In this document: in pieces, positions 1 through 7,165 of the stretch
How the letters are laid out: each line of letters begins with the position of its first letter
How positions within the stretch are numbered: the stretch's first letter is position 1
From: Prevotella sp.
GTDB taxonomy: Bacteria > Bacteroidota > Bacteroidia > Bacteroidales > Bacteroidaceae
DNA length: 8,665 bases
Reading direction: 5' to 3'
NCBI GenBank assembly: GCA_016283605.1
Contig: JAEENF010000257.1
Location: 1-8,665, forward strand
Translations under genes and position numbers: made by a program
Notes under the pieces: model-generated
The model's database searches: none
The model's input: only the letters and a program-made list of their open reading frames with translations
Told to the model about the DNA's origin: nothing

Positions 1-640
1 GTTTCTCCTTACGGCGGTCGTAGCTGACCGTCAGACCGATTGTGTGGTCACCGGTGGAGTAGGTGATGGCCGGAGCTAGCTTATATTCAGCAAGGTTGAT
101 ACGAGAACGCGGGTCACGGAGTCTCGAAAGGTCGCCCACCTTATAGAAAAGGTTCGCACCGTAAGTGAAGTGTCCCAAGGGGATACTTGCCACAGAGGCA
201 TTAAGCTCGAAGTCCTGGTTGTCGTATTTACCGAAGATGCTGCTACCAGAGATAAAGGGATTGCTGTTGTAAGTACGGATAACATCGCTCCAGGCACGCT
301 CTTTCGTACGTCCCATGTCGAACTTAAACGAACCGTACCCGTAGAGATACTTGCCGATCTTCTGGTAACGTTCTGTAAAGAATTCGAGGTTGTTGTTCAT
401 TCCACCTTCCTGTACATGGTGGAAGTCACCGCTACGATGGCTGACATCGAAATAGGCGATACCACGATTCTCAGCAGAATCCAAAGAAAGACCTGCCGCA
501 TTCTGTGTCAGTCGCCAGAGCTGCGTCTCGTCGGCGTATTTATAGCTCTCCGTTGAGATATCCTGAGCAGAGGCATGTTGAATATTGAAAAATACAACGA
601 CCAGCAGACTGCAACTTATTATATTTATCTTAGTAATCAT
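1..640 (-). CDS. DUF6850-type outer-membrane beta-barrel protein, N-terminal part (3' end outside window)
   Basis: The frame is open without a stop from an ATG at 640-638 to the window edge, giving 213 residues. Residues 1-25 form a classical signal peptide: two lysines early, a hydrophobic core (IISCSLLVVVFF), and an ASA|QD cleavage site. The mature start carries the stretch LWRLTQNAAGLSLD (41-54), which I associate with the DUF6850 family of Bacteroidales outer-membrane barrels. After it come alternating aromatic and polar stretches typical of beta strands, such as YLYGYGSFKFDMG (98-110) and HFTYGANLFYKVG (157-169). The start lies 22 bases after the DUF4876 stop, and the pairing of these two families supports the call. 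Full-length relatives are, from memory, around 500 residues, so more than half is missing here. The function is not established; an accessory role to the upstream TonB-dependent receptor is inference. The reading frame and export are certain, the family name less so. Confidence 0.82.
   Translation of the reverse strand, partial: MITKINIISCSLLVVVFFNIQHASAQDISTESYKYADETQLWRLTQNAAGLSLDSAENRGIAYFDVSHRSGDFHHVQEGGMNNNLEFFTERYQKIGKYLYGYGSFKFDMGRTKERAWSDVIRTYNSNPFISGSSIFGKYDNQDFELNASVASIPLGHFTYGANLFYKVGDLSRLRDPRSRINLAEYKLAPAITYSTGDHTIGLTVSYDRRKEK
576..589 (-). repeat. Two-copy 7-mer microrepeat in a signal peptide
   Basis: On the plus strand the units are TGTTGAA and TATTGAA (one mismatch). On the coding strand they encode FNIQH at residues 18-22, at the end of the signal peptide of the DUF6850-type protein. 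It resembles the TTGAAC/GTTCAA element at 7271-7298, which encodes LNVQHS. With only two units this could be chance. Confidence 0.3.
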
Positions 641-641
641 A

Positions 642-665
642 AGTGTCTAAATGTCTAAGTGTCTA
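642..665. repeat. 8-base tandem repeat spanning the DUF4876/DUF6850 junction
   Basis: There are three contiguous units (plus strand AGTGTCTA, AATGTCTA, AGTGTCTA) with one mismatch in the middle copy. Read on the coding strand the unit is TAGACACT. The first TAG is the stop codon of the DUF4876 gene (665-663), and the array ends one base before the ATG of the next gene, so it makes up nearly the whole junction. There is no Shine-Dalgarno-like sequence and no promoter motif in it. Confidence 0.85.
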
Positions 666-1886
666 TTTATACTCTCTTGGATTAATGTCTGTTGTCACGT
701 CGAAATCGTTCTGACTGTTATTCGTATCCTTGAGGATCTTCCGTCCATCAGTAGCTGTTGACTCTATCTTTCGGTATACCACTTCACCATTATATCCATT
801 GGTAGCATTGATGTTCGTATAGCCAGCGTCGAGATAGTCGAAGAGACGCTTGGTGTTCACATCTACACCAGTCTGGGCTTTCTTGGAGAGGATATCCACG
901 CCGTCGATGACGCTGCTCGTAGGTATCTTCATGAAGAGAGAGCCTTTGGTCTTGCCGTACGCATAGGCAGTTGGCCAATTGAGGACATCCTCACTGGTGC
1001 TGAAGATGATGACGGAGCAGGGACCGCTCTGTACCATGTTCAACTGTGAGATGAGCGAGTAGGTGCTGTAGACGAGTTGAAGTTCTGGCACGTTAGGGTT
1101 GTTGGTGGTCTTGCCCTGTTTGTCTTTGGCCTCGAAGTCGGCACTGAGCAAGTTACGTTCGTTGGGTCCCTGTCCGCTGTGGTCGATGGCGCTGTTTACT
1201 ATCAAGACAGAACCTCCGGGCTCTACGATGAAAGCCTTGTCGGCAGGAATGCGGAACACCTGTTTGGCGAAGATGGTATCTTTTACTTGTCCTGGTGTAT
1301 AGGCGATCGTACTCTCCGACTCCATCAGGGCGATGTACAGACCACTGGCGTCGTATGGCTCATCGGAGTTGTTATAGAGTTCTATATACTTTCCGGCCAG
1401 GTAGTTCTTATTGTTATTGTCCTTACTGCCAGCGTAATAGACCTTGCTGATCAGCATCGACTGGTCCTTGGTGACGTTGGTGCTCAGCGTGAGGGTCTTC
1501 TCGGTGGCAAGCATCTGAGTGTTGAGGCTGCCGGCCACAGTATATTTGCCGTTGCCGACGTGCTCTCCTGTCAGGTTGGCATATTCCTGAGCTGTCATCT
1601 TCCATGAGGTGGAGATGTCGTACACATCGGGAACGATATTTTGGAAAGTGGCCACGCCGTCGCTTCCTGTTTGTGCGGTGATACTCTTTCCGCCGAGGTT
1701 CAGCGTCACGGTACGTCCACTGACATCAGCCCCTTTCAGGGCTTCCGGCATCTGCACCTGCACCTTTATAGAGATAGCCTGAGTGGCATCGTCGAAGTCC
1801 ATACAGCCGACAAGCGCCAGACTGAATGCCAACAGCCAACAGCCAAAGGCTGAATTTGTCCTTCTATATTTCTTATTCTTCATCAT
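663..1886 (-). CDS. DUF4876 domain lipoprotein, probably surface-exposed
   Basis: This is a complete 407-residue protein. The N terminus is a lipoprotein signal: basic residues (KNKKYRR), a hydrophobic core, and the lipobox LVGC with the acylated cysteine at residue 28. The residues after it, MDFDD, are acidic, as in the Bacteroidota lipoprotein export signal that sends lipoproteins to the cell surface. Residues about 36-105 look like a carboxypeptidase-regulatory or Ig-like beta domain (VTLNLGGKSITAQTGSDGVA). Residues about 144-300 contain LISKVYYAGS and YIELYNNSDEPYDASGLYI, and the C terminus has ILKDTNNSQNDFDV; both are typical of DUF4876 and resemble lamin-tail-like domains. It follows a TonB-dependent receptor by 40 bases, the position a SusD-like partner would hold, so a ligand-binding or receptor-lid role is a reasonable inference, not shown. 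Two consecutive ATGs (1886 and 1883) are possible starts. The signal-peptide core is encoded by a tandem repeat. Confidence 0.88.
   Translation of the reverse strand: MMKNKKYRRTNSAFGCWLLAFSLALVGCMDFDDATQAISIKVQVQMPEALKGADVSGRTVTLNLGGKSITAQTGSDGVATFQNIVPDVYDISTSWKMTAQEYANLTGEHVGNGKYTVAGSLNTQMLATEKTLTLSTNVTKDQSMLISKVYYAGSKDNNNKNYLAGKYIELYNNSDEPYDASGLYIALMESESTIAYTPGQVKDTIFAKQVFRIPADKAFIVEPGGSVLIVNSAIDHSGQGPNERNLLSADFEAKDKQGKTTNNPNVPELQLVYSTYSLISQLNMVQSGPCSVIIFSTSEDVLNWPTAYAYGKTKGSLFMKIPTSSVIDGVDILSKKAQTGVDVNTKRLFDYLDAGYTNINATNGYNGEVVYRKIESTATDGRKILKDTNNSQNDFDVTTDINPREYK
1828..1847 (-). repeat. 7-base tandem repeat encoding a signal-peptide core
   Basis: Nearly three copies of the plus-strand unit GCCAACA lie inside the DUF4876 gene. 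Because 7 is not a multiple of 3, the copies are read in different frames and give F14-G-C-W-L-L-A20, part of the hydrophobic core of the lipoprotein signal. The repeat looks like the intergenic microrepeats in this window rather than ordinary coding sequence. Confidence 0.75.
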
Positions 1887-1888
1887 GA

Positions 1889-1929
1889 TCTAAAAATCTA
1901 TAATCTACAGTCTAAATCTCTACAGTCTA
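1889..1929. repeat. TAGA-type 7/8-base degenerate repeat between receptor and DUF4876 genes
   Basis: TCTA recurs on the plus strand at 1889, 1897, 1904, 1911, 1919 and 1926, a spacing of 7 or 8 bases. Within it the 11-mer TCTACAGTCTA is exactly duplicated (1904-1914 and 1919-1929). The coding-strand TAG at 1929-1927 is the stop codon of the receptor, so here too the repeat begins with the stop. It fills almost all of the 40-base gap. No TAnnTTTG promoter or terminator hairpin is visible. Confidence 0.75.
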
Positions 1930-4674
1930 CAAATTAAAGAACAGTTCCACGCCAAACGAGAAATTACCCGTATTACGCTGTGTCAGCGTCTTACTAGTCG
2001 ACGAACTCATAAACGGCTCATAGAAGAGCACGTTATTGGCAAAGAAGGAGAAACCGGCAGACTTGCCCAGTTCCTTGGTCAGACGGGCTGAGAGGTTCCA
2101 GGTGACAGGATTCTTCGTCGGGATATTGTCACGAGGCGTCTTCACCTGATCCTGAAGACTGATACTCTGCTGGTCTGCGGGCTGTGTGGCGTAATAGGCG
2201 CCGTCCATTCCAATATAGCCGTTCAACATGTCGCTGGTGATGACATGCTCCTGGAGATCGGTAGAAATCCAGCCGATGGGACTCTTAGGTGCCACATAGC
2301 TGAGGTTGGAGTTATGCCAGATCACCTGTCCCGTAAACGAGGCCACCATCCTGAGTTCAGGAATGTTCGTTACCAGACGCAGGGTATTCACAAAGCGGCG
2401 GTAGCGGGTGTAGTCCAACTCTGAAGGATAGATGAGCTTAATCGGTGTTGTGCCGTATTGTGATATCGATGCCGGCAAGTTCTCCGGATTGCTGGTGTTC
2501 AGAGCCTTCGAGAAGTCCTTTGACTCCTGCCAGGCACCAGAGATATAGACAGAGGTGTTGAGCGGCTTGATCTTACCCAGGTCGAAGTCGAATTCCACAC
2601 CTTTGTTTACACTGACGTTAGTATTACCCACACGACCCGTCGTACTCCAATAGGTTGTCGTGCGGGCAGGATTGTTGTAGTCGATAGTTGTGGCCTGTCC
2701 GGGTGTGATGACGAGACCAGCCGTCTGGTCGTAGTAGTTGACGGCATAAGTCTGGTATTCGATGAGACTACCGAAACCGTTTGGCGTCTTGTCTCTGTAG
2801 GCGATGACACTTAGTTTGCGGTTGCCCGGCAACTTCACGTCCAGTCCCACCTCGATTTTCGTGGTGGTGGCGTTTTTCAGGTCTTTCGAGTACTCCACCT
2901 CGTAGACTCTGGTATAGTAATTCAGCAGCTGGGCAGCTGCGTCATCCTGAGGCATATAGCTGACGGCTACATGATCACTATAGTGCTTGTCGGGGTAGAG
3001 GTAGCTCAGACCCGGTGTCTTCGAGTTCAGTCCGATGCCACCGCGCAGACTGAGCCATTCTGCCAGTTCGAGGGTCATGTTTAGACGCGGCGATACTGCA
3101 AAGGTACGTACGTCATCGAAGGGTTGCATGGCTGTGAAACGTACACCGCCTTGAATTCTCAGTTGCCGTTTGCCCCAGTACTGCCAGCTGAGGTTGTCTT
3201 CCGCGAAGGCAGCAAACTGGTGCAGTCCGGGGATGTCGGAGAAAGCTCTGGGCCGTCCGCTGCTGTTGGGACGTAGCGGGTGTCGTTCGTCTTCATTATA
3301 GTAGCCTTTGCCGTTGTTCCAGTCGTACTTATAGTCCAGTCCCATCTTAAAGCGTTGGTATACCTTCCCCTTCTTCAGGAAGAACGAATTGTTGATCTTG
3401 GCGTACAGGTTGCCAGGCCGGCTTTCGTTGATACCCGTTGCCTTATACGAGGAGTTCTCCCAGGGGATATTGTAATAGCCGGTCTCACGGGCAGTGATGA
3501 TGGGGATTAGTCCGCTATTGGTGGCCACGAAGGCCGTATTCCTGGCATCCGTCTGTGTCAGTGTCAGACCAAGAGTATAGGCGAGGTTCCTAGCCAATGG
3601 CTTGTCGAGAGTGATCTTTCCGTTATGCGTCAGCGAGAAGGTGCGGCTCTCGTTCTTCGATTCTGTACCGTCCTGGATGGCGTCGGGATCCTTACCGTTC
3701 CAGTCTTTACCGATATTATAGCGAACTTTCGTGTCCGTATGCCATTTCCGGCTCAGGTCGATGCCGTAGCCAATACTCAGGTTATAGCGGTCATAGCTGC
3801 GCGTCTTCTGTCTGGGGTCTCCCCATGCCTGAGCATAGTCCACGTTGAAGTTCAGCACGCCCGCCTTGTTCATCTTCAGACCCTTACCCAGTGAGTAGTT
3901 CATCAGTCCGGGATTCACCTTTCCTTTCACCTGCCAGGGGGTGACGCCGATCTTTGAGTGTACCACCACCATACCACTCGTCAGGTCGCCATACTCGGCC
4001 GAAGGAATACCACGTACCACTTCTACCTCATCAATATCATCCGCACTCACCTGACGTAGGTCTGTACCCGTGAAGGCCGTCGACGAGAAGTCGCCTTGGG
4101 TGACGTTACCATTGTTCGACATCGGTACACCGTCGATGACAACACTCGATCCGAAGGCTGCCGTATTGTTGTTTCCCAACTGTCTGATCTGCAGGTTCTG
4201 CTGAGCTGTCATGTCCGTATTGCCCATCAGCTGTCCAGGTACCAGCTGCATCACATCCGCCAGAGACGAAGCCTGCAGGTGGTCGATGGCCTGACGGCCG
4301 ATGATGGCACTGGTCGACGTACCTGAGGCATTCTGTTTGGCCACGACGGTCACCTCCTTCAGCGCCAGCGACGTCTCCACCATCTGCAGTTGCATCGTCA
4401 GCGCTTTCGTTACCTTCAGCTGCTGCTTGATAGGTTCGAAGCCGACGTAGCTGACCACCAGCGTGTAGCTTCCTTCAGGGATATTCTTCAGAACGGCATT
4501 ACCCTTGATGTCCGTTACGGCATAGGCACCTAACGGATTCAACTGTACGGTAGCCATCATGATAGGTTCCTTGCTGGCCTTCTCCGTCAGTTTGATGGTA
4601 ATGTCATGTCCTTTTTGTGCTGCTACCTGTAACGCACATCCCACCAAAATTAGTAGTGTTAGTAGTTTTTTCAT
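1927..4674 (-). CDS. TonB-dependent outer-membrane receptor with N-terminal regulatory-like domain
   Basis: This is a complete 915-residue protein. It has a signal peptide MKKLLTLLILVGCALQVAAQ. A carboxypeptidase-regulatory-like beta domain follows at about 23-100 (AYAVTDIKGNAVLKNIPEGSYTL in outline), then a likely TonB-contact segment LKEVTVVAK at 105-113. The plug domain, about 118-240, carries the recognisable pieces LADVMQLVPGQL, LQIRQLGNNN, SSVVIDGVPMS, VEVVRGIPSAEYGDLTSG. The rest is a beta-barrel rich in aromatic strands that ends in FSFGVELFFNL, a typical outer-membrane terminal strand. It would import a scarce ligand into the periplasm using TonB/ExbBD energy. No SusD gene is adjacent and the SusC-type linker is absent, so it is better called a non-Sus receptor. 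The ligand is unknown. The nearest downstream partner is the DUF4876 lipoprotein; upstream is a metzincin. The start is well supported by the signal peptide and the A-rich leader. Confidence 0.95.
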   Translation of the reverse strand: MKKLLTLLILVGCALQVAAQKGHDITIKLTEKASKEPIMMATVQLNPLGAYAVTDIKGNAVLKNIPEGSYTLVVSYVGFEPIKQQLKVTKALTMQLQMVETSLALKEVTVVAKQNASGTSTSAIIGRQAIDHLQASSLADVMQLVPGQLMGNTDMTAQQNLQIRQLGNNNTAAFGSSVVIDGVPMSNNGNVTQGDFSSTAFTGTDLRQVSADDIDEVEVVRGIPSAEYGDLTSGMVVVHSKIGVTPWQVKGKVNPGLMNYSLGKGLKMNKAGVLNFNVDYAQAWGDPRQKTRSYDRYNLSIGYGIDLSRKWHTDTKVRYNIGKDWNGKDPDAIQDGTESKNESRTFSLTHNGKITLDKPLARNLAYTLGLTLTQTDARNTAFVATNSGLIPIITARETGYYNIPWENSSYKATGINESRPGNLYAKINNSFFLKKGKVYQRFKMGLDYKYDWNNGKGYYNEDERHPLRPNSSGRPRAFSDIPGLHQFAAFAEDNLSWQYWGKRQLRIQGGVRFTAMQPFDDVRTFAVSPRLNMTLELAEWLSLRGGIGLNSKTPGLSYLYPDKHYSDHVAVSYMPQDDAAAQLLNYYTRVYEVEYSKDLKNATTTKIEVGLDVKLPGNRKLSVIAYRDKTPNGFGSLIEYQTYAVNYYDQTAGLVITPGQATTIDYNNPARTTTYWSTTGRVGNTNVSVNKGVEFDFDLGKIKPLNTSVYISGAWQESKDFSKALNTSNPENLPASISQYGTTPIKLIYPSELDYTRYRRFVNTLRLVTNIPELRMVASFTGQVIWHNSNLSYVAPKSPIGWISTDLQEHVITSDMLNGYIGMDGAYYATQPADQQSISLQDQVKTPRDNIPTKNPVTWNLSARLTKELGKSAGFSFFANNVLFYEPFMSSSTSKTLTQRNTGNFSFGVELFFNL

Positions 4675-4690
4675 TCTTTATCTTTTATCA
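4675..4690 (-). promoter_or_regulatory. A-rich translation leader of the receptor gene
   Basis: The 16 bases before the receptor ATG read TGATAAAAGATAAAGA on the coding strand. There is no Shine-Dalgarno sequence; A-rich leaders are the usual translation-initiation context in Bacteroidota. The role is inferred from composition only. Confidence 0.4.
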
Positions 4691-4730
4691 TTTATCCGTG
4701 TTCATCCGTGTTCATCCGTGTTCATCCGAT
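4691..4730. repeat. 10-base tandem repeat between protease and receptor genes
   Basis: There are four contiguous 10-base units on the plus strand. The two middle copies are identical (TTCATCCGTG), flanked by TTTATCCGTG and TTCATCCGAT. They lie three bases after the metalloprotease stop and occupy most of the 58-base gap. The array is not an inverted repeat, has no T run and is not a CRISPR: there are no unique spacers. Confidence 0.88.
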
Positions 4731-4732
4731 GT

Positions 4733-7144
4733 TTATTTAGCCGTTGTACTTGTTGAGGCTGTCTGCTGCTTCACTCCGTCGAAGGCCAACTTAATCTGTT
4801 GCAGCAAGTCATCGTAGTGGGCCTTGGTATAGGCATCCTGAGGATGGGCGGTACTCAAACGACTCTTGATCTTATTCAGTGCCAGTGTGACAGAGGCATG
4901 TCCGTTGTCGCCAGGAAGTGTTCCCCACGACTTGATGAATCCCTGTACCGCCTGACGCTGGATATAAGCGCGCCAGCTGCTGACCTTACTGCCTGTTGCT
5001 GTCTCACGGAAGATCATGCCGATGACGTCATTTACGTAGTCCTCCGGCTTGTAGCTGTCTTTGGCATAGGAATAGGACTCCAGACGGGTGAGGATACCTG
5101 TTGAGCAGAGGATACCTACAGCCTGGTCAGCCAACGGACGGATAAGTTTCTCCGGCTGCTGACTGAAACGCATCACGTAGTCTTCGTTGATAAGCCAGTC
5201 CGGACGTGTGAGGATATTCTTGTCCAACCACTGCAGCGCCTTCTTCTGACGGGCTTTCTCCTCTACCTGATAGACGGCACCCGGTTCTTCCACACTCTTA
5301 TAATTATGGTACACACCTGCGAGGTTCCGGCAGATATGTCCTGTATAACGGCGCATCTGACTGATGAGGCTAGTATACACCTGTTGAAGGTTATCGCCGA
5401 GGTCACCCTCCTCATAGCTCCATTCTGGCAGACGCTTCACGATGTACTTCAGGTTCTTTACACCATAGTCAGAGGCCTTGAAGGGATCGTCGCCGAGGTC
5501 TTCGGTCTGTGCCCTCGGATCGTTGTCGCTGCCTTCACCACCAAACCAGAAGCGTTTACTCTTCTTCAGTTGGGCGATGGTCATCTTGTTCAACGCCAGC
5601 CTCTCCTCATCAGCGTCCTTTGCCTCTGGGAAATAACGGTAACCCCATTCGATGGCCCATTTGTCGTAGTCATTAATACGTGGGAAGATCCCTGCTTCAG
5701 ATATGTTGTCCTCAGGCTGGGCGACGTAGTTGAAACGGGCATAGTCCATGATGGAAGCCGTATGACCGTATTTCTCCACCCACGTCTTGTTCCTCAGCGA
5801 GTCCGTAGGTGTCGCACTGCTGGCCCCCATATTATGACGCAGACCCAGCGTGTGACCCACCTCGTGACTGCTCACGAAACGGATCAGTTCGCCCATCAAC
5901 TCATCGTCGAACTTCATCTTCCTGGCCCTTTGGTCTATGGCACCTGCCTGGATCATATACCAGTCGTGCACCAGCTGCATCACATTATGATACCAGCCGA
6001 TATGCGTCTCCAGGATCTCTCCGCTTCTCGGATCGCTCGTATGCGGTCCATAGGCGTTCGAGATGGGCGAGGCCAGATAGCGGATCACGCTGTAGCGCGC
6101 ATCCTCCAGACTCATCGTCGAGTCGTTGGGCCATTCCTTGGCCGCGATAGCGTTCTTGAAACCCGCCTGCTCGAAGGCCGTGTTCCAGTCTTCTACACCC
6201 TGAATCAGATACTTACGCCACTGCTTGGGAGTAGCGGGGTCGATGTAGTAGACGATCTGTTTCTTCGGCTCTACCAGTTCACCGCGTTTGTAGGCCTCTT
6301 CGTCTTTCGGCTCCAGACGCCAGCGGGCAGCGATGGTCTTCCGTTTCACCTGGTGCTGGTCGTCCTTAAACTCACTGAATCGCGAGGCAAAGTAACCCAC
6401 ACGGGGATCGAACGTCCGATAACGCATCGGCTCCTTGGGCAACAGCACCAGTGAGGTATTCAGTTTCATCGTCACCAGTCCCGTCTCTCGCCCTGCCGGA
6501 ATTTTCGAGTTCGGTTTGGCGGTGAACGTCTTCACGGTAATGATCTCCGTATTGATAGGGTAGGTGCGGATATCGTCGATATAGCTCAGATCGGCTTTCA
6601 CACCACTGAGACCCATTTGGTCCTTACTCCTGGAAAACAGACTGAACACAGGACTCTCGCCCTTGAACAGATCTGTCACCTTCACGCTGTACAGTTTGTT
6701 CTTCAGCGTGTCCGTCAGTGTGGAGTCGATCTTCAATGAGGCCACGATAGGATCCTCGTTGGCAGCCCTGACGGCTTTCGAGATCTCCTCCGTACTGTCT
6801 GTGACCACCTCATACATTAGGGTACGAAGAAGAATCTGTTTGCCCTGCTTCTCCCAATAAAGCACGGTGCTGTTGGCCTGTTCGCCACCATAGACACCAG
6901 CTTCTGCTGGCGTGCTGATAAAACGGGTGCTGGCCAGGAAAGGGCGTCCCAGCAGGGAGTCGGCAATCTGGAAATACCAGTCGTCCTTATGGTGCTGTAC
7001 ATTAAACAGTCCCTGTTTGGCTTTTGCACGAACCTCCCGTTTGGGAGGAGCAGGTTTCTGCTCCACTACCTTTTTCTTCTTTGCCATCATCTCGGGCGTT
7101 ACTGCCATCAACAGGCAGAGCAATAATACAGCTTTCTTCATCAT
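4733..7144 (-). CDS. Zinc-dependent metzincin-type metalloprotease (DUF5118-DUF5117-DUF4953)
   Basis: This is a complete 803-residue protein. Residues 1-21 form a signal peptide without a lipobox, so it should be periplasmic or secreted. A lysine- and proline-rich linker follows (22-43). A DUF5118-like segment (about 44-75, with DWYFQIADSLLGRPFL) leads into a DUF5117-like region (to about 290). Residues 296-329 (IVYYIDPATP, GVEDWNTAFEQAGF) are a conserved lead-in to the catalytic part. The zinc site is HEVGHTLGLRH: ligands H427, H431 and H437, with E428 as catalytic base, and a Met-turn at SIMDY (M466). All key residues are intact, so it is predicted to be active. The rest, to 803, is helical and charged, as in DUF4953 proteins. 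The length fits the family. The natural substrate is unknown. Its place 58 bases before a TonB-dependent receptor suggests a role in processing an imported or surface-bound protein (inference). ATGs at 7144 and 7141 are both possible starts. Confidence 0.94.
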   Translation of the reverse strand: MMKKAVLLLCLLMAVTPEMMAKKKKVVEQKPAPPKREVRAKAKQGLFNVQHHKDDWYFQIADSLLGRPFLASTRFISTPAEAGVYGGEQANSTVLYWEKQGKQILLRTLMYEVVTDSTEEISKAVRAANEDPIVASLKIDSTLTDTLKNKLYSVKVTDLFKGESPVFSLFSRSKDQMGLSGVKADLSYIDDIRTYPINTEIITVKTFTAKPNSKIPAGRETGLVTMKLNTSLVLLPKEPMRYRTFDPRVGYFASRFSEFKDDQHQVKRKTIAARWRLEPKDEEAYKRGELVEPKKQIVYYIDPATPKQWRKYLIQGVEDWNTAFEQAGFKNAIAAKEWPNDSTMSLEDARYSVIRYLASPISNAYGPHTSDPRSGEILETHIGWYHNVMQLVHDWYMIQAGAIDQRARKMKFDDELMGELIRFVSSHEVGHTLGLRHNMGASSATPTDSLRNKTWVEKYGHTASIMDYARFNYVAQPEDNISEAGIFPRINDYDKWAIEWGYRYFPEAKDADEERLALNKMTIAQLKKSKRFWFGGEGSDNDPRAQTEDLGDDPFKASDYGVKNLKYIVKRLPEWSYEEGDLGDNLQQVYTSLISQMRRYTGHICRNLAGVYHNYKSVEEPGAVYQVEEKARQKKALQWLDKNILTRPDWLINEDYVMRFSQQPEKLIRPLADQAVGILCSTGILTRLESYSYAKDSYKPEDYVNDVIGMIFRETATGSKVSSWRAYIQRQAVQGFIKSWGTLPGDNGHASVTLALNKIKSRLSTAHPQDAYTKAHYDDLLQQIKLAFDGVKQQTASTSTTAK

Positions 7145-7165
7145 ATGTCTTACTTTCTTAATTCA

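Noticed and set aside
76..297. Minus-strand 73-codon frame
   Set aside because: It is an out-of-frame shadow of the DUF6850-type gene, whose own frame continues from 640 to the window edge.
170..556. Plus-strand open frame of 128 codons
   Set aside because: It is antisense to the DUF6850-type gene, which has a signal peptide and family-like sequence in the opposite frame.
1077..1607. Plus-strand open frame of 176 codons
   Set aside because: It is antisense to the DUF4876 gene and has no domain pattern of its own.
1927..4674. SusC of a polysaccharide utilisation locus
   Set aside because: There is no SusD-like gene, no glycoside hydrolase and no SusC-type linker motif in the window; the neighbours are a metzincin and a DUF4876 lipoprotein.
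4691..4730. CRISPR array
   Set aside because: The repeat units are contiguous 10-mers without spacers, and no cas gene is present.
4559..4817. Two overlapping plus-strand small open frames with repetitive FIRVHPCSS-type peptides
   Set aside because: The peptides are translations of the 10-base tandem repeat in the gap and the ends of the flanking genes.
5306..6454. Plus-strand open frame of 382 codons
   Set aside because: It lies wholly antisense to the protease, including the zinc site, shows no recognisable motif or domain, and the minus-strand frame has full family motifs. Antisense frames of this length occur by codon bias.
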